Source: Streptomyces sp. NRRL F-2664
Lineage (GTDB): Bacteria; Actinomycetota; Actinomycetes; Streptomycetales; Streptomycetaceae
DNA: 64,000 bases
Assembly (NCBI RefSeq): GCF_000719345.1
Contig: NZ_JOFX01000006.1
Coordinates: forward strand, 1-64,000
Reading direction: 5' to 3'
Part shown: positions 17,637 through 26,465 of the stretch, piece by piece
Layout of the letters: each line of letters starts with the position of its first letter
How positions within the stretch are numbered: position 1 is the first letter of the stretch
Made by a program: the position numbers and the translations under genes
The notes under the pieces: generated by a model
Databases searched by the model: none
Told to the model about the DNA's origin: nothing
The model's input: the letters and a program-made list of their open reading frames with translations, nothing else

Positions 17637-18761
17637 GTGGCAGCCAAGGACGGGGCATCAGCACCCGGGAAGTCCGGCGCGAGCTCCAAGCACGACGCGC
17701 TCCTGCGCGCCTCGCTGAGCGCGGTCGCACCTGGTCAGCCGCTGCGCGACGGACTGGAGCGGATCGTCCGGGGCAACACCGGCGGCCTCATCGTCCTCGG
17801 CATGGACAAGGCCGTCGAGGCGATGTGCACGGGCGGCTTCGTCCTGGACGTGGAGTTCACCGCGACCCGGCTGCGCGAGCTGTGCAAGCTCGACGGCGCA
17901 CTCATCCTCGACAAGGACCTCACCAAGATCCTGCGGGCGGGCGTCCAGCTCGTACCGGACGCGTCGATCCCCACGGAGGAGACCGGCACGCGCCACCGCA
18001 CGGCGGACCGCGTCTCCAAGCAGTGCGGCTTCCCCGTGGTGTCGGTGTCGCAGTCGATGCGGCTGATCGCCCTCTACGTGGACGGGGAGCGGCGGGTCCT
18101 GGAGGAGTCCGGGGCGATCCTGTCGCGGGCCAACCAGGCGCTGGCCACGCTGGAGCGCTACAAGCTGCGGCTCGACGAGGTGGCCGGCACGCTGTCGGCT
18201 CTGGAGATCGAGGACCTGGTCACGGTGCGCGACGTGACGGCGGTCGCGCAGCGGCTGGAAATGGTCCGCCGGATCGCCACGGAAATCGCCGAGTACGTGG
18301 TCGAGCTGGGCACGGACGGGCGACTGCTCTCCCTGCAACTGGACGAGCTGACGGTCGGGATCGAGCAGGAGCGGGAGCTGGTCATCCGGGACTACGTGCC
18401 GGAGCCCACGGCGAAGCGTTCCCGCACGGTGGACGAGGCGCTGGCGGAACTGGACGCGCTGACCCACCCGGAGCTGCTGGAACTGCCCATCGTGGCCCGG
18501 GCGCTCGGATACACGGGCTCGCCCGAGACCCTGGACTCGGCGGTGTCGCCGCGCGGCTACCGGCTGCTGGCGAAGGTGCCGAGGCTGCCGGGGGCGATCA
18601 TCGAGCGGCTGGTGGAGCACTTCGGTGGTCTGCAGAAGCTGCTCGCCGCGAGCGTCGACGACCTGCAGGCGGTGGACGGCGTGGGTGAGGCCCGTGCCCG
18701 CAGCGTCCGCGAGGGGCTGTCCCGGCTGGCGGAGTCCTCGATCCTGGAGCGGTACGTCTAG
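17637..18761 (+). CDS. disA: DNA integrity scanning diadenylate cyclase DisA
   Basis: Makes the second messenger c-di-AMP from two ATP and pauses at branched DNA. 374 residues from GTG 17637, set by GGAGG with 6-nt spacing. The DAC domain carries DGA (86-88) and RHR (119-121), the catalytic motifs. A central helical spine (about 150-300) and C-terminal HhH DNA-binding domain ([32 protein letters not shown]) complete the family layout. It lies 274 bp after radA with a GACCG-rich spacer holding GGCCGACC/GGTCGG inverted repeats. RadA restrains DisA in B. subtilis, so a functional link is likely. Confidence 0.94.
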   Translation: MAAKDGASAPGKSGASSKHDALLRASLSAVAPGQPLRDGLERIVRGNTGGLIVLGMDKAVEAMCTGGFVLDVEFTATRLRELCKLDGALILDKDLTKILRAGVQLVPDASIPTEETGTRHRTADRVSKQCGFPVVSVSQSMRLIALYVDGERRVLEESGAILSRANQALATLERYKLRLDEVAGTLSALEIEDLVTVRDVTAVAQRLEMVRRIATEIAEYVVELGTDGRLLSLQLDELTVGIEQERELVIRDYVPEPTAKRSRTVDEALAELDALTHPELLELPIVARALGYTGSPETLDSAVSPRGYRLLAKVPRLPGAIIERLVEHFGGLQKLLAASVDDLQAVDGVGEARARSVREGLSRLAESSILERYV

Positions 18762-18820
18762 GGCGTGCCCGCTCGGCCGACCCCGGCGGGCTCCTGCCTC
18801 CGTTCGCGTGCGCGCTGCTG

Positions 18821-19633
18821 CTAGTCCTGCTTGAGGACGAAGGAGGTACGGGCCACCGGCATGCCGGGGGACTTGACCTCGACCACGTAGGTGTCCGGAG
18901 CGGCCGAACCCGCCGGGGGCGACTGGCACTGGTCGGCCGCGCTGAACCTGCGGTCCCAGTCCAGCGCGTACGTGGTCTCGCCCTGTGCCGGGACGCGGAA
19001 GAACGCGTTGCCCGCGCCCGCCGGGCAGTCCGCCGAGGACCACACCGCCTTGTTGGCGCTGGCCTGAAGGATGGTCAGCACGGCGTGCTTCGGACCGAGA
19101 TCGACCTTGCAGGTGGTTCCGGAGATGTTGCGGGCGATCAGTTCGAGGCGGGGCTTCTCGTTCGCCTCGTACTCGTTCTTCGCGCTCTTGACCTCCCACT
19201 GCAGCGCATTGGTCGCGCACGTGGGCAGCGGGGAGTCCGCCGGGACCGCCGCCGCGCCGCCCGCGCCTGCGGCAGCGGAACCGGAACCGGAACCGCCGCC
19301 CGTGGCGGCGCCGCTGCCCGGTTCGCCGTTCTTGCCCGCGCCGCCGCCGGAGCCGCCGCCCTCGGACCCGGTGTTCCCGCCGCTGCCGGAGTCGGGGCGT
19401 CCGCCGGGGGCGGCGCTGATGGCGGGGCCCGTGCCGGCCGGCCCGGGGGTGATGGAGGTGACGGGATCGGGGCGGCCCTCGCCCTTTCCGTTCGTACTCG
19501 TCTTTCCCCCACCGGAACTGACGGTCCATACGGCGAGGAGCGCGAGGAGCGCGACGACGGACGCCAGCACAGCCCTCCGTCGCCAGTAGATGGAGGAGGG
19601 GAGCGGCCCGACCGGATTGCGCAGAGATCCCAC
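18821..19633 (-). CDS. membrane-anchored Gly/Ser-rich protein with adhesin-like outer domain
   Basis: Unknown function. About 270 residues from the GTG at 19633. One N-terminal helix (RRRAVLASVVALLALLAVWTV, about 17-37) anchors it, followed by a ~110-residue linker rich in Gly, Ser, Pro and Ala. A C-terminal ~125-residue globular domain has three or four Cys (CATNALQW, TTCKVDLG, ADCPAG, DQCQSPP), probably in disulphides, and ends ARTSFVLKQD. The domain resembles the extracellular beta-sandwich DUF4232/DUF4352 type but I am not sure. The start is uncertain: no ribosome binding site is clear and an ATG 54 nt upstream is possible. Confidence 0.7.
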   Translation of the reverse strand: MGSLRNPVGPLPSSIYWRRRAVLASVVALLALLAVWTVSSGGGKTSTNGKGEGRPDPVTSITPGPAGTGPAISAAPGGRPDSGSGGNTGSEGGGSGGGAGKNGEPGSGAATGGGSGSGSAAAGAGGAAAVPADSPLPTCATNALQWEVKSAKNEYEANEKPRLELIARNISGTTCKVDLGPKHAVLTILQASANKAVWSSADCPAGAGNAFFRVPAQGETTYALDWDRRFSAADQCQSPPAGSAAPDTYVVEVKSPGMPVARTSFVLKQD

Positions 19634-19887
19634 GGAGGGAACTTTACGAGAGTTCGCGCCCCGATCAGTGCCCCACATGCCGCGCAGCGGACTCGATTTG
19701 CCGATGATCATCCTGCGGGCGCAAGCGGAGGCGGCGAGAACCGGCCAAAGGGCTGATATGGAGATCAATCCGGTTTGAGTACGTTGGGTGACCATCGGCG
19801 CCGCACCGGCGCTGGTTCGGCGGGCGTCCGGCCGACCGGGCCCGGTCCGGCCGACACGTCCGCCCCCGAGGTCCGAAACGTGTCAGG

Positions 19888-20904
19888 ATGCCGTACGCCA
19901 TGACTGCATCCCCCCTTTCCTCCCCCGACGTGTCCGCCGACGCCTCGTCCGACGCGTCCGCCGGCGTGTCCCCCGGCCCGGACCGCGGCGTGACCTGCGA
20001 CGGGTCCGACGCCTCCGCCCGCCATGCGCTGCACTCCCCCGTCATCGCGTGGTTCGAGGAGCACGCCCGCGACCTGCCCTGGCGCCGCCCCGAGGCGGGC
20101 CCCTGGGGCGTCATGGTCAGCGAGTTCATGCTCCAGCAGACCCCCGTCAGCCGGGTCCTGCCGGTCTACGAGCAGTGGATCGCCCGCTGGCCCCGCCCCG
20201 CCGACCTGGCCGCCGAGGCCCCCGGCGAGGCCGTGCGTGCCTGGGGGCGGCTCGGCTACCCGCGCCGGGCCCTGCGGCTGCACGGCGCGGCCGCCGCGAT
20301 AACGGAGCGGCACGGGGGCGACGTCCCGCGCGAACACGCCCAGCTCCTCGCGCTGCCCGGGGTGGGCGAGTACACCGCCGCGGCCGTCGCCTCCTTCGCG
20401 TACGGCCAGCGGCACGCCGTCCTCGACACCAACGTCCGGCGGGTCTTCGCGCGCGCGGCCACCGGTGTCGAGTACCCGCCGAACGCGACCACGGCCGCCG
20501 AACGGCGCCTGGCCCGCGAGCTGCTGCCGCAGGACGAGCCCACCGCGGCCCGCTGGGCGGCGGCCTCGATGGAGCTCGGCGCGCTCGTGTGCACCGCGAA
20601 GAACCCGGACTGCGTGCGCTGCCCGGTGGCCGGGCTCTGCGCGTGGCGGCTGGCCGGGAAGCCGGCGCACGACGGGCCGCCGCGGCGCGGGCAGACGTAC
20701 GCGGGGACCGACCGGCAGGTGCGGGGCAAGCTCCTGGCCGTGCTGCGGGAAGCGTTGGGGCCGGTGCCGCAGGCCGTGCTCGACACGGTGTGGAACGAAC
20801 CGGTGCAGCGGGCCCGGGCGCTCGACGGGCTGGTCTCCGACGGGCTGGTGGAGCCGCTCGACGGCGGCCTGTACCGGCTGCCGCAGAGCCGGCCGCAGGC
20901 CTGA
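19888..20904 (+). CDS. mutY: A/G-specific adenine glycosylase MutY
   Basis: Removes adenine mispaired with 8-oxoguanine. 338 residues. The helix-hairpin-helix LPGVGEYTAAAVASFAYG (about 153-170), the catalytic Glu in VMVSEFMLQQTPVSR and Asp in LDTNVRRVFAR, and the 4Fe-4S ligands C-x6-C-x2-C-x5-C (CTAKNPDCVRCPVAGLC, about 232-248) are intact. The N-terminal ~45 residues are low complexity (DVSADASSDASAGVS). After the cluster only a short winged-helix-like segment remains, so the NUDIX-like 8-oxoG-reading domain of E. coli MutY is missing, as in other actinobacterial homologues. ATG 19900 is an alternative start. Confidence 0.92.
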   Translation: MPYAMTASPLSSPDVSADASSDASAGVSPGPDRGVTCDGSDASARHALHSPVIAWFEEHARDLPWRRPEAGPWGVMVSEFMLQQTPVSRVLPVYEQWIARWPRPADLAAEAPGEAVRAWGRLGYPRRALRLHGAAAAITERHGGDVPREHAQLLALPGVGEYTAAAVASFAYGQRHAVLDTNVRRVFARAATGVEYPPNATTAAERRLARELLPQDEPTAARWAAASMELGALVCTAKNPDCVRCPVAGLCAWRLAGKPAHDGPPRRGQTYAGTDRQVRGKLLAVLREALGPVPQAVLDTVWNEPVQRARALDGLVSDGLVEPLDGGLYRLPQSRPQA

Positions 20905-21214
20905 CGGCAGGAGGCCTGCGCGGGACCTCGGCGGGGGGCTCGGCGAAGTTCGGCCGCGTGTGGTTCGGGGGCCGGTCGGGCGGTTCGGGAACGGACCGTG
21001 CACCGACCGGCCACCCCCCGTAGCCGCGACTGAAGCTGAGTCAGAGATTCCGGTTTTTGCCGCTAAACCCCAGCTCACGGCCGCTGTTACACAACCTATG
21101 GGTGTCCGTGCTCCCACCGCAGGCTGGCCCGCACAGGCCCGTGACAACCCCTCCGTAGCGTCGTCCCCGTAAGACAGCGGTGGAGCGGTCGGACGGGAAC
21201 GGAGGCGGTCTGAA
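20905..21214 (+). promoter_or_regulatory. sigE upstream region with candidate CseB site
   Basis: A 310-bp gap between mutY and sigE. A direct repeat GCCGCT at 21059-21064 and 21080-21085, each followed by an A/T plus C tract (AAACCCC, GTTACAC), is spaced exactly 21 bp, two helical turns, as expected for an OmpR-type activator such as CseB. sigE transcription is known to depend on CseB in S. coelicolor. I could not place the -10/-35 with confidence; GTGACA (about 21141) and GTTACAC are weak candidates. Confidence 0.4.
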
Positions 21215-21781
21215 ATGGCGCAGGCGCATGGCGAGGTACTCGGGTTCGAGGAGTACGTGCGCACCCGGCAGGACGCCCTCCTGCGCAGTGCCCGACGCCT
21301 GGTCCCGGACCCCACCGACGCCCAGGACCTCCTCCAGACGGCCCTCGTGCGCACCTACGGCCGGTGGGACGGCATCGCCGACAAGTCCCTGGCCGATGCC
21401 TACCTGCGCCGGGTCATGATCAACACCCGTACGGAGTGGTGGCGGGCCCGCAAGCTCGAAGAGGTCCCCACCGAGCAGCTGCCCGACGCGTCCGTCGAGG
21501 ACGGCTCCGACCAGCGCGCCGACCGTGCCCTGCTGATGGACATCCTCAAGGTGCTCGCGCCCAAGCAGCGCAGTGTGGTCGTCCTGCGACACTGGGAGCA
21601 GATGAGCACCGAGGAGACGGCCGCGGCGCTCGGGATGTCGGCGGGAACCGTGAAGAGCACTCTGCACCGCGCCCTGGCCCGCCTCCGGCAGGAGCTGGAG
21701 AGCCGGGACCTGGACATGCGTGCGCTGGAGCGCGGTGACCACACCATGCGGTACGAGGGGCGTGAGCGGTGCGCGGCCTGA
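21215..21781 (+). CDS. sigE: ECF RNA polymerase sigma factor SigE
   Basis: Directs the cell-envelope stress regulon. 188 residues, the normal ECF size. Region 2 includes RRLVPDPTDAQDLLQTALVRTYGRW and region 4 includes LAPKQRSVVVLRHWEQMSTEETAAALGMSAGTVKSTLHRALARLR. The ATG is preceded by GGAGGCGG. Order and spacing (sigE-cseA-cseB-cseC) match the S. coelicolor operon, in which SigE has no anti-sigma factor and is controlled by CseBC at transcription level. The stop overlaps the cseA GTG by 13 nt. Confidence 0.95.
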   Translation: MAQAHGEVLGFEEYVRTRQDALLRSARRLVPDPTDAQDLLQTALVRTYGRWDGIADKSLADAYLRRVMINTRTEWWRARKLEEVPTEQLPDASVEDGSDQRADRALLMDILKVLAPKQRSVVVLRHWEQMSTEETAAALGMSAGTVKSTLHRALARLRQELESRDLDMRALERGDHTMRYEGRERCAA

Positions 21782-22485
21782 ACGGCCAAGACCTGAACGG
21801 CAGGAGCTCTCCCCCCGCATGGAGGGGAACGAGCAGTCTGGTGCTGGTGTCGGCGGGGACCATCGTCCTCGTCGGCACTGCCGTGTTCGCGGTCGGTTGC
21901 GCGACCGGCGGGACCGGCCTGCGCGACGGCGGGCCCGCCCGCACCGACACGGTCGCCAGGACCGCGCCGTCCGGCTCCGCCACGGACACCTCCCCGGCGT
22001 CGGCCTCCCCGTCCGGCACCTCCCTGAAGAAGGTGGACCCCGTCGGTCTGATCATGGCGGACCCCAAGGTCAGCGCCGAGGTCAAGAAGGACCTCAAGCC
22101 CTGTACGGGCAAGGAGTACCCGGTGGACGTGAGCTACGGGAAGGTCACCGGCGGCCCGGTCGCCGACATCGTCGTGAACGTCCTGTCCTGCGCCGACGCC
22201 CTGGGCCGCGGGTCCTACGTGTACCGGGCGGACGGCGGCAGGTACGAGAATGTGTTCTCGGACGAGCAGCCCCCCGTCTACGCGGAGATCGACCGGGGCG
22301 ACCTGGTGGTCACGAAGCAGGTCTACGGCAAGAGCGACGCACTCGCCTATCCGTCGGGCGAGGACGTGATCACGTACCGCTGGAGCGGGGAGGGGTTCAC
22401 CGAGCAGGACCGGGTGCACTCGGAGTACAGCAACGTGGTCGACGGCGGCGCCCAACCCGCCCCGGCGACGAGTCATAAGAACTGA
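21769..22485 (+). CDS. cseA: lipoprotein CseA, negative modulator of the SigE system
   Basis: A secreted lipoprotein that dampens the CseBC/SigE response. 238 residues. A hydrophobic segment SLVLVSAGTIVLVGTAVFAV precedes AVGC (about 41-44), a lipobox with Ala rather than Leu/Val at -3, then a Thr/Ser-rich linker. The outer domain (about 85-225) has two Cys (KPCTGKE, LSCADALG). Assignment rests on operon position plus this layout. GTG 21769 overlaps sigE by 13 nt, so translation is coupled. An additional hydrophilic N-terminus of ~25 residues is unusual and the true start could be further in. Confidence 0.85.
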   Translation: MRGLNGQDLNGRSSPPAWRGTSSLVLVSAGTIVLVGTAVFAVGCATGGTGLRDGGPARTDTVARTAPSGSATDTSPASASPSGTSLKKVDPVGLIMADPKVSAEVKKDLKPCTGKEYPVDVSYGKVTGGPVADIVVNVLSCADALGRGSYVYRADGGRYENVFSDEQPPVYAEIDRGDLVVTKQVYGKSDALAYPSGEDVITYRWSGEGFTEQDRVHSEYSNVVDGGAQPAPATSHKN

Positions 22486-22519
22486 GCACTGAGCAAGAAG
22501 AACGAGGCGAGGCTTGCGC

Positions 22520-23233
22520 ATGGCCGAGACCCATGTCCTGTTCGTGGAGGACGACGACGTCATCCGTGAGGCCACGACCCTGGCGCTGGAGCGCGACGGG
22601 TTCGTGGTCACGGCCATGCCCGACGGCCTGTCCGGCCTGGAGTCCTTCCGCGCACGCCGGCCCGACATCGCCCTGCTGGACGTGATGGTCCCGGGCATGG
22701 ACGGCGTGAGCCTGTGCCGCCGCATCCGTGACGAGTCCACCGTCCCCGTGATCATGCTGTCGGCGCGCGCCGACAGCATCGATGTGGTGCTGGGCCTGGA
22801 GGCGGGCGCCGACGACTACGTCACCAAGCCGTTCGACGGCTCCGTGCTGGTCGCCCGGATCCGCGCCGTGCTGCGCCGCTTCGACCACTCCGGAGGCCCG
22901 CAGAACGGCGCCGCGGGCACCCCCCACGACGGCCCGGACGCCGAGCGCGGAGTGCTCTCCTTCGGTGACCTGGAGGTGGACACCGAGGGCATGGAGGTCC
23001 GCCGGTCGGGCGCGAACGTGGCGCTGACGCCGACCGAGATGCGGCTGCTGCTGGAGTTCTCCTCCGCACCCGGCACGGTCCTCTCCCGCGACCGGCTCCT
23101 GGAACGCGTCTGGGACTACGACTGGGGCGGCGACACCCGTGTCGTGGACGTCCACGTCCAGCGGCTGCGGACGAAGATCGGACAGGACCGGATCGAAACG
23201 GTCCGGGGCTTCGGATACAAACTCAAGGCATGA
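22520..23233 (+). CDS. cseB: two-component response regulator CseB
   Basis: An OmpR/PhoB-type activator of sigE. 237 residues from ATG 22520, chosen over TTG 22514 because GAGG lies about 7 nt upstream. The receiver domain has the acidic pair EDDD near residue 9, phospho-acceptor Asp in IALLDVMVPGMDG (about 53) and Lys in VTKPFD. The winged helix ends the protein (TRVVDVHVQRLRTKIG... RGFGYKLKA). Its stop overlaps the cseC start by ATGA. Confidence 0.95.
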   Translation: MAETHVLFVEDDDVIREATTLALERDGFVVTAMPDGLSGLESFRARRPDIALLDVMVPGMDGVSLCRRIRDESTVPVIMLSARADSIDVVLGLEAGADDYVTKPFDGSVLVARIRAVLRRFDHSGGPQNGAAGTPHDGPDAERGVLSFGDLEVDTEGMEVRRSGANVALTPTEMRLLLEFSSAPGTVLSRDRLLERVWDYDWGGDTRVVDVHVQRLRTKIGQDRIETVRGFGYKLKA

Positions 23234-24570
23234 GACGGTTCACCCTCCGTACGGGGATCCGGTGGAAGATCACGCTCGCCATCGCCGCCGTGGGCGCCCT
23301 CGTCACCATCGCGCTGAGCCTGGTGGTGCACAGCGCTGCCCGGGTGTCGATGCTGGAGAGCGCGCGCGATGTGCAGCTGGAGCGCGTGCAGTTCATCTCC
23401 CGCAATGCCGAGGCCGGGCGCAAGCCGCCCATGGGAGCCAAGCTCAACGATCCCGAACTGCCGGCGGAACTGCGGCAGAAGGCACAGTCGGGGCGGCGCG
23501 GGACGTACGTCCAGGAACGACCGGAGGGGCTGCCCGAGGTGTGGGCCGCCGTACCGCTCGGGAACGGGACGGTGCTGTCGCTGCACACGCCGTTCCGGGA
23601 GAGCACCAACCTGCTCACCGACCTGGACCGGGCCCTCGTCATCGGCGGCCTGTCCGCGGTGGTCGGCGGATCGGCGCTCGGCGTGCTCATCGGCGGACAG
23701 ATCTCGCGCCGGCTGCGCAAGGCGGCCGCCGCCGCGCAGCGGGTGGCCCACGGTGATCCCGACGTACGGGTGCGGGACGCGGTCGGTGGTGTCGTCCGCG
23801 ACGAGACGGACGACCTGGCGCGGGCCGTGGACGCCATGGCCGACGCCCTCCAGCAGCGGCTGGAGGCCGAGCAGCGGGTGACCGCGGACATCGCGCACGA
23901 GCTGCGCACACCGGTGACGGGCCTGCTCACCGCCGCGGAACTGCTGCCGCCGGGGCGGCCGACGGAGCTGGTCCGGGACCGGGCGCAGGCGTTGCGCGCC
24001 CTGGTGGAGGACGTGCTGGAGGTGGCCCGGCTGGACAGCGCCTCGGAGCGGGCGGAGCTCCAGGACGTGGCGCTGGGCGAGTTCGTGAGCCGGCGCGTGA
24101 AGGTGCTGATGCCGGAGGCGACGGTACGGATCGTCGCGGACGAGGTCGTCAGTACCGACCCGCGGCGGTTGGAGCGGATCCTGGGCAACCTCCTCGCGAA
24201 CGCCGCCCGGTACGGGCTGCCGCCGATCCAGGTGGACGTGGAGGGGCGGGTCGTGCGGGTCCGCGACCACGGGCCGGGGTTCCCCGAGGCACTGCTGCGC
24301 GAGGGGCCGAGCCGGTTCCGCACCGGGTCGACGGACCGCGCGGGTGTGGGGCACGGGCTGGGGCTGACCATCGCGGAGGGCCAGGCGAGGGTGCTGGGGG
24401 CCCGGCTGACGTTCCGCAACGTGGCGGCCCCCGGTGTCCTGGAGCGCTCGCCGACGGCGGCGGGCGCGCCCGTCGGTGCGGCGGCCGGGGCGGTCGCCGT
24501 GCTGTGGCTGCCCGAGCACGCGCCGACGGACACGGGCAGCTTCCCGGTACTGAAGCCGCCTCAGGTCTGA
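23230..24570 (+). CDS. cseC: sensor histidine kinase CseC
   Basis: Membrane sensor for cell-wall damage (lysozyme, vancomycin-type agents in S. coelicolor). 446 residues. Two helices (about 12-33 and 135-160) flank a ~100-residue outer domain. A HAMP linker, then the H box DIAHELRTPVTG (His near 221), N box GNLLANAARYG, and G boxes DHGPGF and GHGLGLTIAEG are intact. The C-terminal ~50 residues (SPTAAGAPVGAAAGAV...) are low complexity. Overlaps cseB by 4 nt. Confidence 0.95.
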   Translation: MRRFTLRTGIRWKITLAIAAVGALVTIALSLVVHSAARVSMLESARDVQLERVQFISRNAEAGRKPPMGAKLNDPELPAELRQKAQSGRRGTYVQERPEGLPEVWAAVPLGNGTVLSLHTPFRESTNLLTDLDRALVIGGLSAVVGGSALGVLIGGQISRRLRKAAAAAQRVAHGDPDVRVRDAVGGVVRDETDDLARAVDAMADALQQRLEAEQRVTADIAHELRTPVTGLLTAAELLPPGRPTELVRDRAQALRALVEDVLEVARLDSASERAELQDVALGEFVSRRVKVLMPEATVRIVADEVVSTDPRRLERILGNLLANAARYGLPPIQVDVEGRVVRVRDHGPGFPEALLREGPSRFRTGSTDRAGVGHGLGLTIAEGQARVLGARLTFRNVAAPGVLERSPTAAGAPVGAAAGAVAVLWLPEHAPTDTGSFPVLKPPQV

Positions 24571-24624
24571 CGGACGGGGACCGGGCCGTGCCCGCCGCCG
24601 GGTGCGTGTCTTAGGCTCCGTGCC

Positions 24625-25794
24625 ATGACCGACGGCACGAATCCGAATCCCCCGAGCAGCCCGCAGCCCGAGCCCGCCCCCGGCAGCGGATACGGGTTCC
24701 CGCCGGGAGCGCCCGCCCAGAGCGGTTACGGCTACCCGTCCGGAGGCGGCGGCTACGGCTATCCGCAGGCCGGGCAGCAGCCGAACCCGTACCAGCAGGA
24801 CGCGGGAGCCCCGACGTGGCCGCCAGCCACGACTCCGATTCCGGCCCAGCCGGCTTTCACGAGGCTGGGCGGTCCGGACATACCCGGCGCGTCGGAGCAG
24901 CCGGACTGGGAGGCCATGGCCGACCGTTCCGAGGCTGCGCGACGCAAGAAGAAGCGGTGGACGCTGGTCGGCACCGTGACGGTGCTGGCGCTGCTGGCCG
25001 GCGGTGGAACGTTCTTCCTGCTCCGGGGTGACGGTGACGGCCCGGACGGGCCGGACGCCCAACCCGCGACGTCGACGTCGGCCTCCCCCGAGCCGGACGA
25101 GTCGAAGTCGCCCAAGGCCTACACGGCGACGGTCGCGGGGGACGACACGCTGCTGCGCGACAGCTACGGGCAGACCGGCATCCGGCTGGGCCCCGACCTC
25201 AAGGTCGGCCCGCTGGGCAAGCGGTTCCAGGTGGTCGGCCGGGGCAACGGCAACTCGTGGGGGCAGTCCGCCGAGCCCGTCGTCGACGTCACCAAGAGCT
25301 TCACGATCACGGCGCGCGTCTACAGCTCCGCCACCAAGGGCTCGCGGATCGCCATGAGCCAGGGCGACGGGGAGTCCTACTCCTTCGAGCTCGGCTTGAA
25401 CGAGGTGAACGGCAAGCAGGCCTGGATCTTCCGGGTGCAGACGGGCGACAAGGGCGCCGAGGCGACCACGCGGACCGTCACCGCGGAGGGGCTCACCGTC
25501 CACAAGACGCCGACGCTGCTGATGGCGACGTACGACGCGGAGAAGAAGGCCATCGCGCTCTACGTGGACGGCAAGAAGGCGGGCGAGACGCCGGTTCCGG
25601 GGATCTGGCAGGCCCCCGGCCCGCTGCAGCTCGGCCGGGCCAGGCACCACAACATCTGGACGGGCCCCTGGCAGGGCGCCCTGCACAACATCAAGGTGTA
25701 CGACGGGGCGTTCACGCAGGAGCAGGCCGCCGGGTACAAGGAGGGCAAGCTCTCGCCGGCGCCGAAGCCGGCGCACGCCTGGCTGCTCACCTGA
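24625..25794 (+). CDS. single-pass membrane protein with LamG/concanavalin-like lectin domain
   Basis: 389 residues. The cytosolic N-terminus (1-105) is rich in Pro, Gly, Tyr and Gln with YGYP-type repeats. One helix (about 112-136, after a KKKRW anchor) leads to an outer domain of ~215 residues (about 170-385). Strands such as KSFTITARVYSSATKGSRIAM, YSFELGLNEVNGKQAW and the final GALHNIKVYDGAFTQEQA are typical of LamG-type laminin/lectin sandwiches that bind sugars or protein. TAGGCT is exactly 7 nt before the ATG and no ribosome binding site is seen, so the mRNA may be leaderless. Directly downstream of cseC; a SigE link is possible but unproven. Confidence 0.85.
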   Translation: MTDGTNPNPPSSPQPEPAPGSGYGFPPGAPAQSGYGYPSGGGGYGYPQAGQQPNPYQQDAGAPTWPPATTPIPAQPAFTRLGGPDIPGASEQPDWEAMADRSEAARRKKKRWTLVGTVTVLALLAGGGTFFLLRGDGDGPDGPDAQPATSTSASPEPDESKSPKAYTATVAGDDTLLRDSYGQTGIRLGPDLKVGPLGKRFQVVGRGNGNSWGQSAEPVVDVTKSFTITARVYSSATKGSRIAMSQGDGESYSFELGLNEVNGKQAWIFRVQTGDKGAEATTRTVTAEGLTVHKTPTLLMATYDAEKKAIALYVDGKKAGETPVPGIWQAPGPLQLGRARHHNIWTGPWQGALHNIKVYDGAFTQEQAAGYKEGKLSPAPKPAHAWLLT

Positions 25795-25821
25795 CCCCGC
25801 CGCGCCTCCGCCTCACCGCAC

Positions 25822-25860
25822 GACGACGCCGACCGGCCACAGGGGCCGGTCGGCGTCGTC
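25822..25860. terminator. bidirectional terminator, 17-bp perfect stem
   Basis: A perfect inverted repeat (25822-25838 with 25844-25860) and a 5-nt loop lies between the convergent LamG-protein and M23-peptidase genes, 28 and 17 nt from their stop codons. Confidence 0.78.
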
Positions 25861-25877
25861 GGTGCAGGGGTGCCGGG

Positions 25878-26465
25878 TCAGATGCTGACGCCGTTGGTGC
25901 GCAGGAAGGCCACCGGGTTGAGGGCCGAGCCGTAGTTCGGGGTGGTGCGGATCTCGAAGTGCAGGTGCGGGCCACTGGAGTTGCCGGTGTTGCCGGACAG
26001 GGCGATGCGCTGCTTGACGGCGACCTTCTGGCCGACCTTGACCTGGAGCTTCGACAGGTGCGCGTACTGCGAGTACGTGTTGTTCGCGTGCTTGATCACG
26101 ATGGCGTTGCCGTAGGCGGGGCCGTCGCCGCCGCCGTTCGGGCCGGCCTTGACGACGACGCCGGCGGCGACGGCCTTGACCGGGGTGCCGACGGGGACGG
26201 CGAAGTCCTGGCCGGAGTGCTTGCGGGCCCACATGCTGCCGCCCTTGCCGAAGGTCGCGGACAGCGTGTACTTCTCCAGCGGCTTGTCCCACAGGCCGGC
26301 CTTCTTCTTCGCCGCTGCGGCGACGTCGGCGGCGGGGGCGGCCGGAGCCGTCTGCGGGGCATCGGCGAAGGCGGCGGTCGTCCCGGCCCCGAGAGCCAGC
26401 ACAGCACCGAGGGTTGCGCCGACGGTGATACGGGTAGAACGGGTGATGACGCGCTTCGCGGACAT
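25878..26465 (-). CDS. secreted M23-family peptidoglycan endopeptidase
   Basis: A LytM-type zinc metallopeptidase that cuts peptidoglycan cross-bridges. 195 residues. An N-terminal signal peptide (RITVGATLGAVLALGAGTTAAFA, cleavage likely after AFA) is followed by an Ala-rich spacer and the catalytic domain. Zinc and catalytic motifs: H-x3-D (HSGQD, about 104-108), HLS in YSQYAHLS, and HLH in SGPHLHFE (about 164-171). No LysM or other wall-binding domain is present. GGAGGT lies 8 nt before the ATG. The 5-prime untranslated region is long and structured (next entry). Confidence 0.93.
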   Translation of the reverse strand: MSAKRVITRSTRITVGATLGAVLALGAGTTAAFADAPQTAPAAPAADVAAAAKKKAGLWDKPLEKYTLSATFGKGGSMWARKHSGQDFAVPVGTPVKAVAAGVVVKAGPNGGGDGPAYGNAIVIKHANNTYSQYAHLSKLQVKVGQKVAVKQRIALSGNTGNSSGPHLHFEIRTTPNYGSALNPVAFLRTNGVSI

